NCBI GenBank assembly: GCA_945869265.1
Contig: CAMBOI010000021.1
Location: 1 to 54,734, forward strand
Reading direction: 5' to 3'
DNA length: 54,734 bases
DNA from: an uncultured Prevotella sp.
GTDB taxonomy: Bacteria; Bacteroidota; Bacteroidia; Bacteroidales; Bacteroidaceae
Shown here piece after piece: positions 1 through 7,577 of the stretch. The notes under the pieces are model-generated. The model was not told the origin of the DNA. It worked only from the letters and a program-made list of their open reading frames with translations, and did not search any database. Position numbers and translations under genes: made by a program. Numbering within the stretch: position 1 is the stretch's first letter; the number at the start of each line of letters is the position of its first letter.

Positions 1-176
<176 letters not shown>

Positions 177-200
177 TAAAAATTAATTATTCTCTCAATA

Positions 201-239
201 AAAAATCTCCCGGGACATCGATTGCCACGGGAGATTTTT
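201..239. terminator. Bidirectional Rho-independent terminator between atpG and luxS
   Basis: A perfect 12-bp stem (201-212 with 228-239) has a GC core CTCCCG/CGGGAG flanked by A-runs on one side and T-runs on the other, so it can end transcription from both strands. It lies between the convergent atpG and luxS stop codons; the luxS stop begins at 240. Confidence 0.9.
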
Positions 240-755
240 TTAGGCATCGAAGAATGTCATGCCATTGCCTACTGTGGGACGGGCGACACCAGGATATTCG
301 CAGCAGAAATTGTTCTTTAGACGCTCGATATATCTCGTGGACTCCCATTTTGCCATCGGCAGGTCGTGCATGAGATAGTTGCCGCAGGTGGCAGCAGTGG
401 TGCCCGGAACCTCTCCATCGAAATCACGCACAAAGGTGAAAGCATCAATCATCAACTCGCGTATCTCTTCGCATGTATATTTGCCCTTGACAATGAGATA
501 ATTGCCAGTGAGACACCCCATTGGTCCCCAATAGATGATGCTTTCCTTCCACAAGTCGTGATTGCGAAGGTAGGTGGCAACAAGGTGCTCGATGGTGTGG
601 AGGGCGGCACAGTTGACTGCCGGCTCGTGGTTGGGGGCTGTCATGCGGATGTCGTAGGTGGTGATGCATGTGTCTGCCACCATGTCTTGGCGGGAGATGT
701 ATATTCCCGGTTGTAGATTAGTGTGATCTACCTGAAAGCTTGCTATTGTTTCCAT
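240..755 (-). CDS. luxS: S-ribosylhomocysteine lyase (AI-2 synthase)
   Basis: Cytoplasmic metalloenzyme that splits S-ribosylhomocysteine into homocysteine and the AI-2 precursor 4,5-dihydroxypentane-2,3-dione, part of the activated methyl cycle. The 171 residues are normal length for the family. The metal-binding motif HTIEH (His53, Glu56, His57), the third ligand Cys124 (TAATCGN) and the catalytic cysteine Cys81 in GPMGCLTG are all present, so the enzyme should be active. It is transcribed alone from a well-formed promoter at 780-811 and shares the terminator at 201-239. The homocysteine it makes is the substrate of MetH encoded at 12338-15124. Confidence 0.97.
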   Translation of the reverse strand: METIASFQVDHTNLQPGIYISRQDMVADTCITTYDIRMTAPNHEPAVNCAALHTIEHLVATYLRNHDLWKESIIYWGPMGCLTGNYLIVKGKYTCEEIRELMIDAFTFVRDFDGEVPGTTAATCGNYLMHDLPMAKWESTRYIERLKNNFCCEYPGVARPTVGNGMTFFDA

Positions 756-779
756 TGATTACTATTTTATTTTTTTCTG

Positions 780-811
780 CAAATATAGTGTAAAATTCGA
801 CATAATCCAAA
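780..811 (-). promoter_or_regulatory. luxS promoter (Bacteroidota -33/-7)
   Basis: On the minus strand, TTTG (808-811) is followed after 20 nt by TATATTTG (780-787), an exact match to the Bacteroidota consensus TTTG-N19-21-TAnnTTTG. It leaves about 24 nt to the luxS ATG. Confidence 0.8.
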
Positions 812-862
812 TTATTTCTCAAAAAATTGGTTAGAATAGATGGTTTTTCAGAAAATTATCCA

Positions 863-870
863 TACCTTTG
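863..870 (+). promoter_or_regulatory. -7 box of rmuC promoter
   Basis: TACCTTTG matches the Bacteroidota -7 consensus and lies 27 nt before the ATG at 898. A convincing -33 TTTG is not visible at the usual spacing. The box overlaps the upstream in-frame TTG at 868, which excludes that TTG as a start. Confidence 0.6.
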
Positions 871-897
871 CATGAAATAACTGAAAAATACGAGAAA

Positions 898-2061
898 ATG
901 GAGATATTATTGACTATAGTGATTATCGCAGTCGTGGGAATGGCAGTGATGATGATGCGAAGGCAGGAGGAGGCTTATAAGACACAGCTCGACCTCTTGA
1001 GAGAGCAGATGAAGTCAACTACCGAAACTGTGCTCAAGGCGCGACAGGAGGAACTGGGTGCGAGAAACAAGGAGCAGGTGGGAAAGATTGTTGACCCACT
1101 GCAGAAGAGTCTGAAGGACATGCAGGAGGCTCTCATGCTATCGAAGGAGCAGCAGAAGGAGGCGATGGCACGACTGGACGAGACTATCAAACTGAACATG
1201 AAGCAGAGCGCATCCTTGGGAGAAACTGCCGACAGACTCACGCGTGCACTGACGGGAGAGGTGAAGGTGCAGGGAAACTTTGGAGAACTCAAACTGAAAC
1301 AACTGCTTGAAGACCTCGAACTAAAAGAGGGAGAGCAATTCGACACGCAGGAAACACTGCGCGACAAGGCGGGCAGGGGAATGCGTGGAGACGACGGGCG
1401 GGGGATGATTCCCGACTTCATACTCCACTTTCCCAACAACAGACATTTTGTGGTGGATTCGAAGATGTCGCTCACCGACTACGAGAGATATATGAATGCT
1501 GAGGACGGAACGCCCGAGAAGTCGGCATATCTGAAGGCTCATATCGAGAGTGTGAGGGCTCAGGTGAAGAGACTTGCCAAGAAGGAATACACCAAGTATC
1601 TGCCCGAGGGATATAACCGCCTTAACTTCGCCATCATGTATGTGCCCATTGAAGGTGCGCTCAATCTGGCCTTGCTCAACGACACTACGTTATGGCACGA
1701 GGCCTACGAACAGGGAGTGATGATTCTCGGTCCGCAGACGATGTACATGAACCTGAGGGTGCTCGAGATGATGTGGACGCAGGTGAGACAACTCAACAAC
1801 CAACAGGCGATGATTGATGCCGCAAACTTGGTGATTGAGCGTGTGCAGGACTTCGGTATGCGATTTGCCGACGTAGAGGCAAGTATGAACGACACCATCA
1901 AAAAAATCAACCGCCTGAAGATCACCACCGCCGAGGGCGGACCGAGCATAATCACTGCAGCCAAGAGTCTGATAAAGGCAGGCGCAAAGGAAAATAAGAG
2001 AAAGAAATCGCTCTGCGATATGGACGACTCGCTGTTTATCGAAAGCGATATGTCAGAATAA
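898..2061 (+). CDS. rmuC: RmuC family DNA recombination protein
   Basis: 387-residue RmuC homologue; the family limits recombination between short inverted repeats and carries a PD-(D/E)XK nuclease-like fold. The N-terminus is one hydrophobic helix (residues 1-18, MEILLTIVIIAVVGMAVMM), then a long charged coiled coil (about 20-125, rich in Lys/Glu/Gln), then the RmuC domain with the signature GNFGELKLKQLLEDLEL and the nuclease-like core around IPDFILHFPNNRHFVVDSK. It is probably anchored in the inner membrane with the domain in the cytoplasm. ATG 898 is chosen because the longer frame (TTG 868) begins inside the -7 promoter box. It converges on mtgA with a 19-nt gap. Confidence 0.9.
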   Translation: MEILLTIVIIAVVGMAVMMMRRQEEAYKTQLDLLREQMKSTTETVLKARQEELGARNKEQVGKIVDPLQKSLKDMQEALMLSKEQQKEAMARLDETIKLNMKQSASLGETADRLTRALTGEVKVQGNFGELKLKQLLEDLELKEGEQFDTQETLRDKAGRGMRGDDGRGMIPDFILHFPNNRHFVVDSKMSLTDYERYMNAEDGTPEKSAYLKAHIESVRAQVKRLAKKEYTKYLPEGYNRLNFAIMYVPIEGALNLALLNDTTLWHEAYEQGVMILGPQTMYMNLRVLEMMWTQVRQLNNQQAMIDAANLVIERVQDFGMRFADVEASMNDTIKKINRLKITTAEGGPSIITAAKSLIKAGAKENKRKKSLCDMDDSLFIESDMSE

Positions 2062-2080
2062 CAATCCCTCCAAATGTAAC

Positions 2081-2773
2081 TTATTCTGATGGAAATTTCA
2101 CGAATTTCATCTCGCGGAGGATTCTGGATTGCCTTTTCCTCATATAAGATGAGGGATGGGCGGAGTCGAATTTGCGGGGATTGGGCAGCGACACGGCAAT
2201 CATAGCGCACTCGGCCTTGCTAAGGTCCTTGGCACTGCAATGGAAATGCCTTTGAGCCACCGCCTCGGCACCGTATATGCCGTCGCCCATCTCGATGGAG
2301 TTGAGATATACCTCCATAATCCTCTCCTTGCTCCACATCATTTCGATGAGGGCGGTGAAATATACCTCGAAGCCTTTGCGCACCCATGTGCGCCCGGGCC
2401 ACAGAAAGACGTTCTTGGCAGTTTGTTGGGATATGGTACTTGCACCCAGTTTGCGTTTGTTCTTTTTGCGCATATTGCGCTTGGCAGCCTTCTCGATGGC
2501 ATTAAAATCAAAACCATGATGCTCCATAAAGCGCGCATCTTCGCTTGCCATCACCGCAAGGGGCAGTGAGGGCGATATCTCGTCGAGCGGCACCCAACTA
2601 TGTCTCATCTTCATTTCCTCGCCCTTGGCAATCTGTTCGCCCAAACGGATGAACATCAGGGGAGTGAAATACACGGGGATAAACCTGAGTGCAACGACAG
2701 AAAGGATGGTGGAGCCAAAGAAGGCTACCACCACCCATTTCAGTATTTTCTTTATTCGATTAAATATTATCAA
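2081..2773 (-). CDS. mtgA: Monofunctional biosynthetic peptidoglycan transglycosylase
   Basis: GT51 glycosyltransferase that polymerises lipid II into glycan strands at the outer face of the inner membrane. It has 230 residues: a short cytoplasmic start, one membrane segment (about 12-31), then the GT51 domain without a transpeptidase domain. The two catalytic glutamates are visible: Glu78 in [13 protein letters not shown] and Glu154 in [18 protein letters not shown]; the [14 protein letters not shown] substrate loop is also intact. The start is a TTG at 2773 with no ATG ahead of the membrane segment. It follows the OmpA-like gene by 50 nt of repeat-rich DNA and has no promoter of its own that I can see, so both are probably cotranscribed. 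Confidence 0.93.
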   Translation of the reverse strand: MIIFNRIKKILKWVVVAFFGSTILSVVALRFIPVYFTPLMFIRLGEQIAKGEEMKMRHSWVPLDEISPSLPLAVMASEDARFMEHHGFDFNAIEKAAKRNMRKKNKRKLGASTISQQTAKNVFLWPGRTWVRKGFEVYFTALIEMMWSKERIMEVYLNSIEMGDGIYGAEAVAQRHFHCSAKDLSKAECAMIAVSLPNPRKFDSAHPSSYMRKRQSRILREMKFVKFPSE

Positions 2774-2787
2774 TTCTATAAAAATTT

Positions 2788-2826
2788 AATCTTTCAATCT
2801 TTCAATTTTTCAATCTTTCAATCTTA
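2788..2826 (-). repeat. ATTGAA-type short tandem repeats
   Basis: On the minus strand the spacer between the OmpA-like gene and mtgA reads as repeated AAGATTGAAAGATTGAAAAATTGAA units, the same motif as the arrays at 34244, 36277 and 51412. The motif is in the sense orientation of both flanking genes. Confidence 0.7.
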
Positions 2827-3495
2827 TTTAGCCTGTGCCTGAGCAGCCTGGATCATCTCCTGGCTTGCATACATATACACCTCAACGCGGCGGTTCTGCT
2901 TGCGACCCTCGGCGGTAGAGTTGTCGGCTACGGGATTGCCCGAACCCTGACCCTCGACACTCTTGATCTGAGCCGTCTTCACGCCGCAGCTCTTCAGATA
3001 GTCGCTAACGCTGGTGGCACGCTTTACAGATAGAGGCTGGTTGATGGCGTCGCTACCTGTGTTGTCGGTATGACCGATGATGGCAATGTCGCAGTCAGCA
3101 TTATTGTTGAGCACAGTGGCAAACTTGGCAAGTGAGTTCTTGGCGTCGATGTTGAGGTCGGCCTTATTGGTGGCGAAGAGAATACCAGAGTCGAATGTCA
3201 CCTTCACGGCAGCAAGTCCGTTAGCGTCGGTAACCGATTCAACCTTAGCGTTCTGCACTGCCTCAGCTTCAGCCTTAGCCTTATCCATCTTCTTACCGAT
3301 GATTGCTCCAGCACCTGTACCAACAGCAGCTCCAACAGCAGCACCTACGGCTGTGTTACCAGCGAGTTTACCAACAATGGCACCTAACACAGCACCACCA
3401 CCAGCACCGATGGCGGCACCCTTCTGAGTGTTGTTACAACCTGCAAGCACGAGGGCGAAGCAGAGACCGATAGAGAAAAACTTAATCTTTTTCAT
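2824..3495 (-). CDS. OmpA family lipoprotein with glycine-zipper segment (YiaD-like)
   Basis: 223-residue outer-membrane lipoprotein. Signal peptide with lipobox LAGC gives a lipidated Cys20. Residues about 25-70 are a glycine-zipper region (repeated GAAIGAGGG, GAAVGAAVG types) that can pack in a membrane. Residues about 95-210 form an OmpA-like peptidoglycan-binding domain with the signature IIGHTDNTGSDAIN, SVKRATSVSDYL and NRRVEVYM. The likely job is tethering the outer membrane to peptidoglycan. A -7 box lies at 3596-3603, about 100 nt upstream, giving a long leader. It is followed by mtgA. Confidence 0.9.
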   Translation of the reverse strand: MKKIKFFSIGLCFALVLAGCNNTQKGAAIGAGGGAVLGAIVGKLAGNTAVGAAVGAAVGTGAGAIIGKKMDKAKAEAEAVQNAKVESVTDANGLAAVKVTFDSGILFATNKADLNIDAKNSLAKFATVLNNNADCDIAIIGHTDNTGSDAINQPLSVKRATSVSDYLKSCGVKTAQIKSVEGQGSGNPVADNSTAEGRKQNRRVEVYMYASQEMIQAAQAQAK

Positions 3496-3595
3496 GTGTC
3501 TAATACCTTTTTAATTTAAATTATTAATGATGTTTAAAATGATAAAATATCATGCATAATGAACGTTTTTTTATTCATTTATGCATTTTCGGGTG

Positions 3596-3603
3596 CAAAG
3601 ATA
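3596..3603 (-). promoter_or_regulatory. -7 box for OmpA-like lipoprotein gene
   Basis: Minus-strand TATCTTTG matches TAnnTTTG. No good -33 TTTG is present at 19-21 nt, so the call rests on one element. The implied leader is about 95 nt. Confidence 0.45.
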
Positions 3604-3625
3604 CGTTATTTATTTGAATTATGTG

Positions 3626-3655
3626 TTGGTTTTCAACATTTTTTTTGTACTTTTG
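3626..3655 (+). promoter_or_regulatory. proS promoter
   Basis: TTG (3626-3628), then 19 nt, then TACTTTTG (3648-3655). The start codon of proS is 32 nt downstream. This position inside the longer open frame (which begins at 3559) argues for the ATG at 3688 as the true start. Confidence 0.7.
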
Positions 3656-3687
3656 CACCAAAAATAGATAAAAATAGCATTTTTAAC

Positions 3688-5169
3688 ATGGCTAAAGAAT
3701 TAAAAGAACTTACAAAAAGAGCTGACAACTATAGTCAGTGGTTTAATGATTTGGTAGTGAAAGCCGACCTTGCTGAGCAGTCGGCAGTGCGTGGTTGTAT
3801 GGTGATCAAACCCTATGGATATGCCATCTGGGAGAAGATGCAACACCAGCTCGACCTCATGTTCAAGGAGACAGGTGCGCAGAACGCATACTTCCCCTTG
3901 CTTATCCCGAAGTCGTTCCTCTCGAAAGAAGCCGAGCATGTGGAGGGCTTCGCCAAGGAGTGTGCTGTGGTGACACACTATCGACTGCGCGCAAAGGACG
4001 ACAAGAGCGGAGTGGAGGTGGACCCCTCGGCTAAACTCGAGGAAGAACTCATAATCCGCCCAACATCTGAGACTATTATATGGAACACATACCGCAACTG
4101 GATTCACTCGTGGCGCGACCTGCCATTGATGTGCAACCAGTGGTGCAACGTGATGCGTTGGGAGATGCGCACTCGTCCGTTCCTCCGCACATCGGAATTC
4201 CTGTGGCAGGAAGGACATACAGCCCACGCCACTCGTGAGGAGGCTGAGGCCGAGGCACAGAAGATGCTGAAGGTGTATGCCGACTTTGCCGAAAACTGGA
4301 TGGCAGTGCCCGTGCTGCAGGGAGTGAAGAGCGAGACAGAGCGTTTTGCAGGTGCTCTCGACACATACACCATCGAGGCAATGATGCAGGACGGCAAGGC
4401 GCTGCAGAGCGGAACGAGCCACTTCCTCGGTCAGAATTTCGCCAAGGCTTTCGACGTTACATATCTTAATAAGGAGAACAAGCCCGAATATGTGTGGGCT
4501 ACATCATGGGGAGTGAGCACCCGACTCATCGGTGCGCTCATCATGACACACTCTGACGACAACGGACTCGTGCTGCCTCCGAAGCTCGCTCCCATCCAGG
4601 TGGTTATTATCCCCATCACCAAGGGTGCCGACCAGCTTGCTGCCATCAGCGAGCGCATAGCTCCCATCGTGGATGCACTGCGCAAGAAGGGTATAACTGT
4701 GAAATACGACGATAGCGAGAACAAGCGTCCGGGATTTAAGTTTGCCGACTACGAGCTCAAGGGTGTGCCTGTGCGTCTCGTGCTTGGAGGACGTGACCTT
4801 GAGAACGGTACTATCGAGGTGATGCGTCGCGACACTCTCGAAAAGGAAACTGTAAGTATCGACGGTATCGAGGCATACGTGGAGAACCTGCTCGACGACA
4901 TACAGAAGAACATCTTCGAGAAGGCGCGCAAATTTCGCGACGAGCATGTATATGTATGCGACAACTACGACGAGTTTAAGGAGAAAATCAAGGATGGAGG
5001 CTTCTTCCTCTGCCATTGGGACGGTACTGCCGAGACCGAGGCAAAAATCAAGGAAGAGACACAGGCGACAATCCGTTGCGTGCCCTTCGCCTACGAGCAA
5101 ACCGAAGGTGTGGATATGGTGAGTGGCAAGCCATCGAAGTGTCGTGTAATCATTGCCCGCAGCTATTAA
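3688..5169 (+). CDS. proS: Prolyl-tRNA synthetase (archaeal/eukaryote-type)
   Basis: Class II aminoacyl-tRNA synthetase charging tRNA-Pro; 493 residues, the length of the short type without an editing insertion. Class II motif 2 region ([25 protein letters not shown]), the proline-binding loop and motif 3 ([27 protein letters not shown]) are intact, followed by the anticodon-binding domain (PIQVVIIPI...GGRDLENG) and the zinc-type C-terminal extension ending in IARSY. ATG 3688 fits the family N-terminus ([19 protein letters not shown]) and the promoter at 3626-3655. A SPOUT methyltransferase gene starts 10 nt downstream, probably in the same transcript. Confidence 0.97.
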   Translation: MAKELKELTKRADNYSQWFNDLVVKADLAEQSAVRGCMVIKPYGYAIWEKMQHQLDLMFKETGAQNAYFPLLIPKSFLSKEAEHVEGFAKECAVVTHYRLRAKDDKSGVEVDPSAKLEEELIIRPTSETIIWNTYRNWIHSWRDLPLMCNQWCNVMRWEMRTRPFLRTSEFLWQEGHTAHATREEAEAEAQKMLKVYADFAENWMAVPVLQGVKSETERFAGALDTYTIEAMMQDGKALQSGTSHFLGQNFAKAFDVTYLNKENKPEYVWATSWGVSTRLIGALIMTHSDDNGLVLPPKLAPIQVVIIPITKGADQLAAISERIAPIVDALRKKGITVKYDDSENKRPGFKFADYELKGVPVRLVLGGRDLENGTIEVMRRDTLEKETVSIDGIEAYVENLLDDIQKNIFEKARKFRDEHVYVCDNYDEFKEKIKDGGFFLCHWDGTAETEAKIKEETQATIRCVPFAYEQTEGVDMVSGKPSKCRVIIARSY

Positions 5170-5179
5170 TAGGCAGGCG

Positions 5180-5977
5180 ATGAACATCATAGAGATAAAA
5201 TCAGTTGAGGCCTCGGGAGCGGACATCTTCGGTTCGCTCACCGAGGCTCAATTGCGTCAAAGCCGAGAGGCAGAGACGGGACTATTCATTGCCGAGAGTC
5301 CGAAGGTGATTCGGGTGGCTATGGATGCGGGTTACGAACCATTTGCCCTCTTGTGCGAAAGGAAGCATATCACCGGAGATGCAGCCGACATCATTGCCCG
5401 TTGCCCCGATATACCTGTATATACTGGTGAGCGCAATGTGTTGGCCTCGCTCACGGGATATACGCTCACCCGCGGAGTGCTCTGCGCGATGAAGCGTAGG
5501 GAGATGCCCACAGTTGAGGTTGTATGTCGTGATGCCAGTAGGGTAGTGGTGATAGATGGTGTGGTGGATACCACGAATATCGGAGCCATATTCCGTTCGG
5601 CTGCAGCATTGGGTATTGATGGCGTGTTGCTCACCCGCAGTTCGTGCGACCCTCTTAATCGTCGTGCTGTGAGGGTGTCGATGGGTAGTGTGTTCCTCGT
5701 GCCCTGGACATGGCTCGACGCGCCCGTGCAATCGCTAAATGATTATGGATTCAAGACTGCCGCCATGGCTCTATCCGACGATTCCATCTCGCTCTCCGAC
5801 CCGGTATTGAAATCCGAACCTCGCCTTGCCATTGTCATGGGAACAGAAGGCGACGGATTGCCTAAACAAACCATCGCCTCCGCTGATTATGTGGTACGTA
5901 TCCCGATGTCCCACGGTGTCGATTCCCTCAATGTTGCCGCAGCATCTGCCGTAGCGTTTTGGGAATTAGGAACCTAA
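5180..5977 (+). CDS. TrmH/SpoU family RNA 2'-O-methyltransferase
   Basis: 265-residue SPOUT-class methyltransferase that puts a 2'-O-methyl group on rRNA or tRNA using S-adenosylmethionine. An N-terminal substrate-binding domain (about 1-105) precedes the SpoU catalytic domain. The three SPOUT motifs are clear: NIGAIFRSAAALG (motif 1, with the catalytic Arg), IVMGTEGDGLP (motif 2) and IPMSHGVDSLNVAAA (motif 3), which together form the knotted cofactor site. The start is ATG 5180; an upstream in-frame start at 5153 would overlap proS and precede the family N-terminus. The exact target nucleotide cannot be told. Its stop codon overlaps the stop of the convergent M64 peptidase gene by 4 nt inside a palindrome (5962-5981). 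Confidence 0.9.
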   Translation: MNIIEIKSVEASGADIFGSLTEAQLRQSREAETGLFIAESPKVIRVAMDAGYEPFALLCERKHITGDAADIIARCPDIPVYTGERNVLASLTGYTLTRGVLCAMKRREMPTVEVVCRDASRVVVIDGVVDTTNIGAIFRSAAALGIDGVLLTRSSCDPLNRRAVRVSMGSVFLVPWTWLDAPVQSLNDYGFKTAAMALSDDSISLSDPVLKSEPRLAIVMGTEGDGLPKQTIASADYVVRIPMSHGVDSLNVAAASAVAFWELGT

Positions 5978-5981
5978 TTCC
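5962..5981. repeat. Inverted repeat at overlapping stop codons
   Basis: A perfect 9-bp inverted repeat, GGAATTAGG-AA-CCTAATTCC. The TAA of the methyltransferase (5975-5977) and the TAG of the M64 peptidase (5974-5976, minus) lie in its right arm. The arm sequence equals the AATTAGGA unit of the intergenic arrays at 18593, 38250 and 51337. Confidence 0.75.
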
Positions 5982-7209
5982 TAATTATATAGAATAGTAT
6001 CAGCCTTTCGAGAGCCTGCTGACATACGGGACAGAAGTCGTCAACCTCGTTAACACGCATGCGGCAGGTCTCGCAACCGCGCCATACACCGTTGACGAGG
6101 TATCCGCCGCCTTCCACCAATCCAGCCTTACCCTCCTCGATGAGGTTGCCCCATTTCTTACTGAAATCATGCTTGGTGGTGATGTTTTGCTCCCAGGGTT
6201 CGGTGTCGGGGAAATACATCGGGTCGTCGTTGCTGTAGGTATATTCGTCGGCAAGACCACCGAAACTATGTCCGAACTCATGCACAACGACAGGGCGGAA
6301 CGACTTATCCTTTGCAGGAGTGAGTGTGTAGCTGTTGTATATGCCGCCGCCACCGTATTTTGTCGAGTTCACCAATACGATGATGTGCTCGTAGGGCACT
6401 GCCACTAGTTGGTCGTGCAGTTGCTTGAGATGAAGGGTGGTGATATATCGGTCGCTATAGAACGTGTTGAAATGTGACGACAGGGCGGTGTTTATCCATT
6501 TGCCGTTGCCTGGTTCGCTCGTTCCGCTCTCCTTCGAGGTCGACTCCACGGCGACGATATTCAGATAATCCTTATATTTATTAAATGTGGCATGACTGAA
6601 GAGTGCATCCACGGCAATCTTCACATCGTCGATATATGATGCCATCTCGTCCTTGGTATATCCCTCCGCCACAAATGCAATGTTGATACAGTTGGCGGTG
6701 TCCTTGGCAGGATGAATTACTGAGTAGGGATTCTGCGGGCGGTTGATCTTGCGTATGAGGATGTCGTCGGGGCGCACCTTGTGGGTGAGCGAGGCGAAGG
6801 TCTTCTGATGATAGTCGAACAGATCGACGGTGATATCCACTGAGTCCTTGGGGAAAGGCACGAGAAACACGTTCTCGAATGACTTCGGGGTGGATTTCGA
6901 CTCCTCGGTGGCAAGCCATTCCTGGAAGAGGGTGGAGAAGGAGTGGCGATAGATGACACGGCGGGTCTTGGCGTCGCGCACGGTTATCTGTCCGTTGCCT
7001 TCGAGGGGCAGACTGTCGAGGTTGTGCCTTCTGCCATACCAACCCGGGGTCTGGGTGAGCTGGTCAACATAGATGGCCTGACTGTTGCGATCGCCCGCAA
7101 AGACATAGTCGAGACGCAGGGTGTTGCCGCTGAAATAATCATTGAAATTCTGTGCTGTGCATGTCATCGCCATTAATGCGATGATGAATGTAATGATGGT
7201 CTTTCTCAT
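5974..7209 (-). CDS. M64 family metallopeptidase (IgA peptidase M64-like)
   Basis: 411-residue exported zinc peptidase. A signal peptide (about residues 1-19, ending CTAQ) is followed by an N-terminal beta domain and the M64 catalytic domain with the zinc motif HEFGHSFGGLADEY (two His ligands plus Glu general base, third ligand in DEY). A C-terminal four-cysteine cluster, C-x2-C-x9-C-x2-C (CETCRMRVNEVDDFCPVC), looks like a structural metal site. ATG 7209 is used because it starts the signal peptide; the open frame runs to 7236. It is the last gene of a rho-GH25-HPPK-like-M64 cluster. The natural substrate is not known from sequence; family naming after IgA cleavage is historical. Confidence 0.9.
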   Translation of the reverse strand: MRKTIITFIIALMAMTCTAQNFNDYFSGNTLRLDYVFAGDRNSQAIYVDQLTQTPGWYGRRHNLDSLPLEGNGQITVRDAKTRRVIYRHSFSTLFQEWLATEESKSTPKSFENVFLVPFPKDSVDITVDLFDYHQKTFASLTHKVRPDDILIRKINRPQNPYSVIHPAKDTANCINIAFVAEGYTKDEMASYIDDVKIAVDALFSHATFNKYKDYLNIVAVESTSKESGTSEPGNGKWINTALSSHFNTFYSDRYITTLHLKQLHDQLVAVPYEHIIVLVNSTKYGGGGIYNSYTLTPAKDKSFRPVVVHEFGHSFGGLADEYTYSNDDPMYFPDTEPWEQNITTKHDFSKKWGNLIEEGKAGLVEGGGYLVNGVWRGCETCRMRVNEVDDFCPVCQQALERLILFYIIRN

Positions 7210-7217
7210 CGTAGTTA

Positions 7218-7577
7218 TTATTTTTGGATTTGACAATAAAGTTGCTTCACGTATTCACGCTCCCAGTCATGGAGGTGCAGACGGACATCGTCGTATTGGA
7301 GTATGTCGATGTCGATACTGACGATGCCTGTGCCGCGCTTGCGTCCGAGGGCACTCTCGGTGTCCTTGGTGAGGCGAGTCAGTGAGTCGAGTGTTTCGGC
7401 AGTGGTGCCGCTGAGCAGTTGGTTGGCATAAGGAGCCGACTGCATACCGATGGCTTCGGTGGTGATGACGCCCGAAGCCCTGTCCACCTTCATATACTCG
7501 TCAAGGAGAGGGCGGCAGAGCGCGAGATTGTCCTTGGAGATATTCGAGCCTAATGCTATTATTACATTGTGTATCAT
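7218..7577 (-). CDS. Short HPPK (FolK)-like protein
   Basis: 119 residues resembling 6-hydroxymethyl-7,8-dihydropterin pyrophosphokinase. The N-terminal strand IALGSN, the central E-x2-LGR and the magnesium-binding pair in SIDIDILQYDD are visible. The protein stops soon after, lacking the family segment with the conserved VPHP and Arg and the final helices; full HPPK has about 155-160 residues. The pterin-binding P-P-x-G loop is also unrecognisable. It may be a degenerate or re-purposed HPPK rather than the folate enzyme. Start ATG 7575-7577 overlaps the stop of the lysozyme gene (TAATG), and the M64 gene begins 8 nt downstream, so translation is probably coupled. Confidence 0.7.
   Translation of the reverse strand: MIHNVIIALGSNISKDNLALCRPLLDEYMKVDRASGVITTEAIGMQSAPYANQLLSGTTAETLDSLTRLTKDTESALGRKRGTGIVSIDIDILQYDDVRLHLHDWEREYVKQLYCQIQK

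Noticed and set aside
975..1475. Long minus-strand open frame opposite rmuC
   Set aside because: A shadow frame with Ser/Cys-rich, unnatural composition; rmuC on the plus strand explains the sequence.
3559..3687. N-terminal extension of ProRS from an upstream in-frame start
   Set aside because: It crosses the promoter and has no similarity to the family N-terminus; ATG 3688 fits both.
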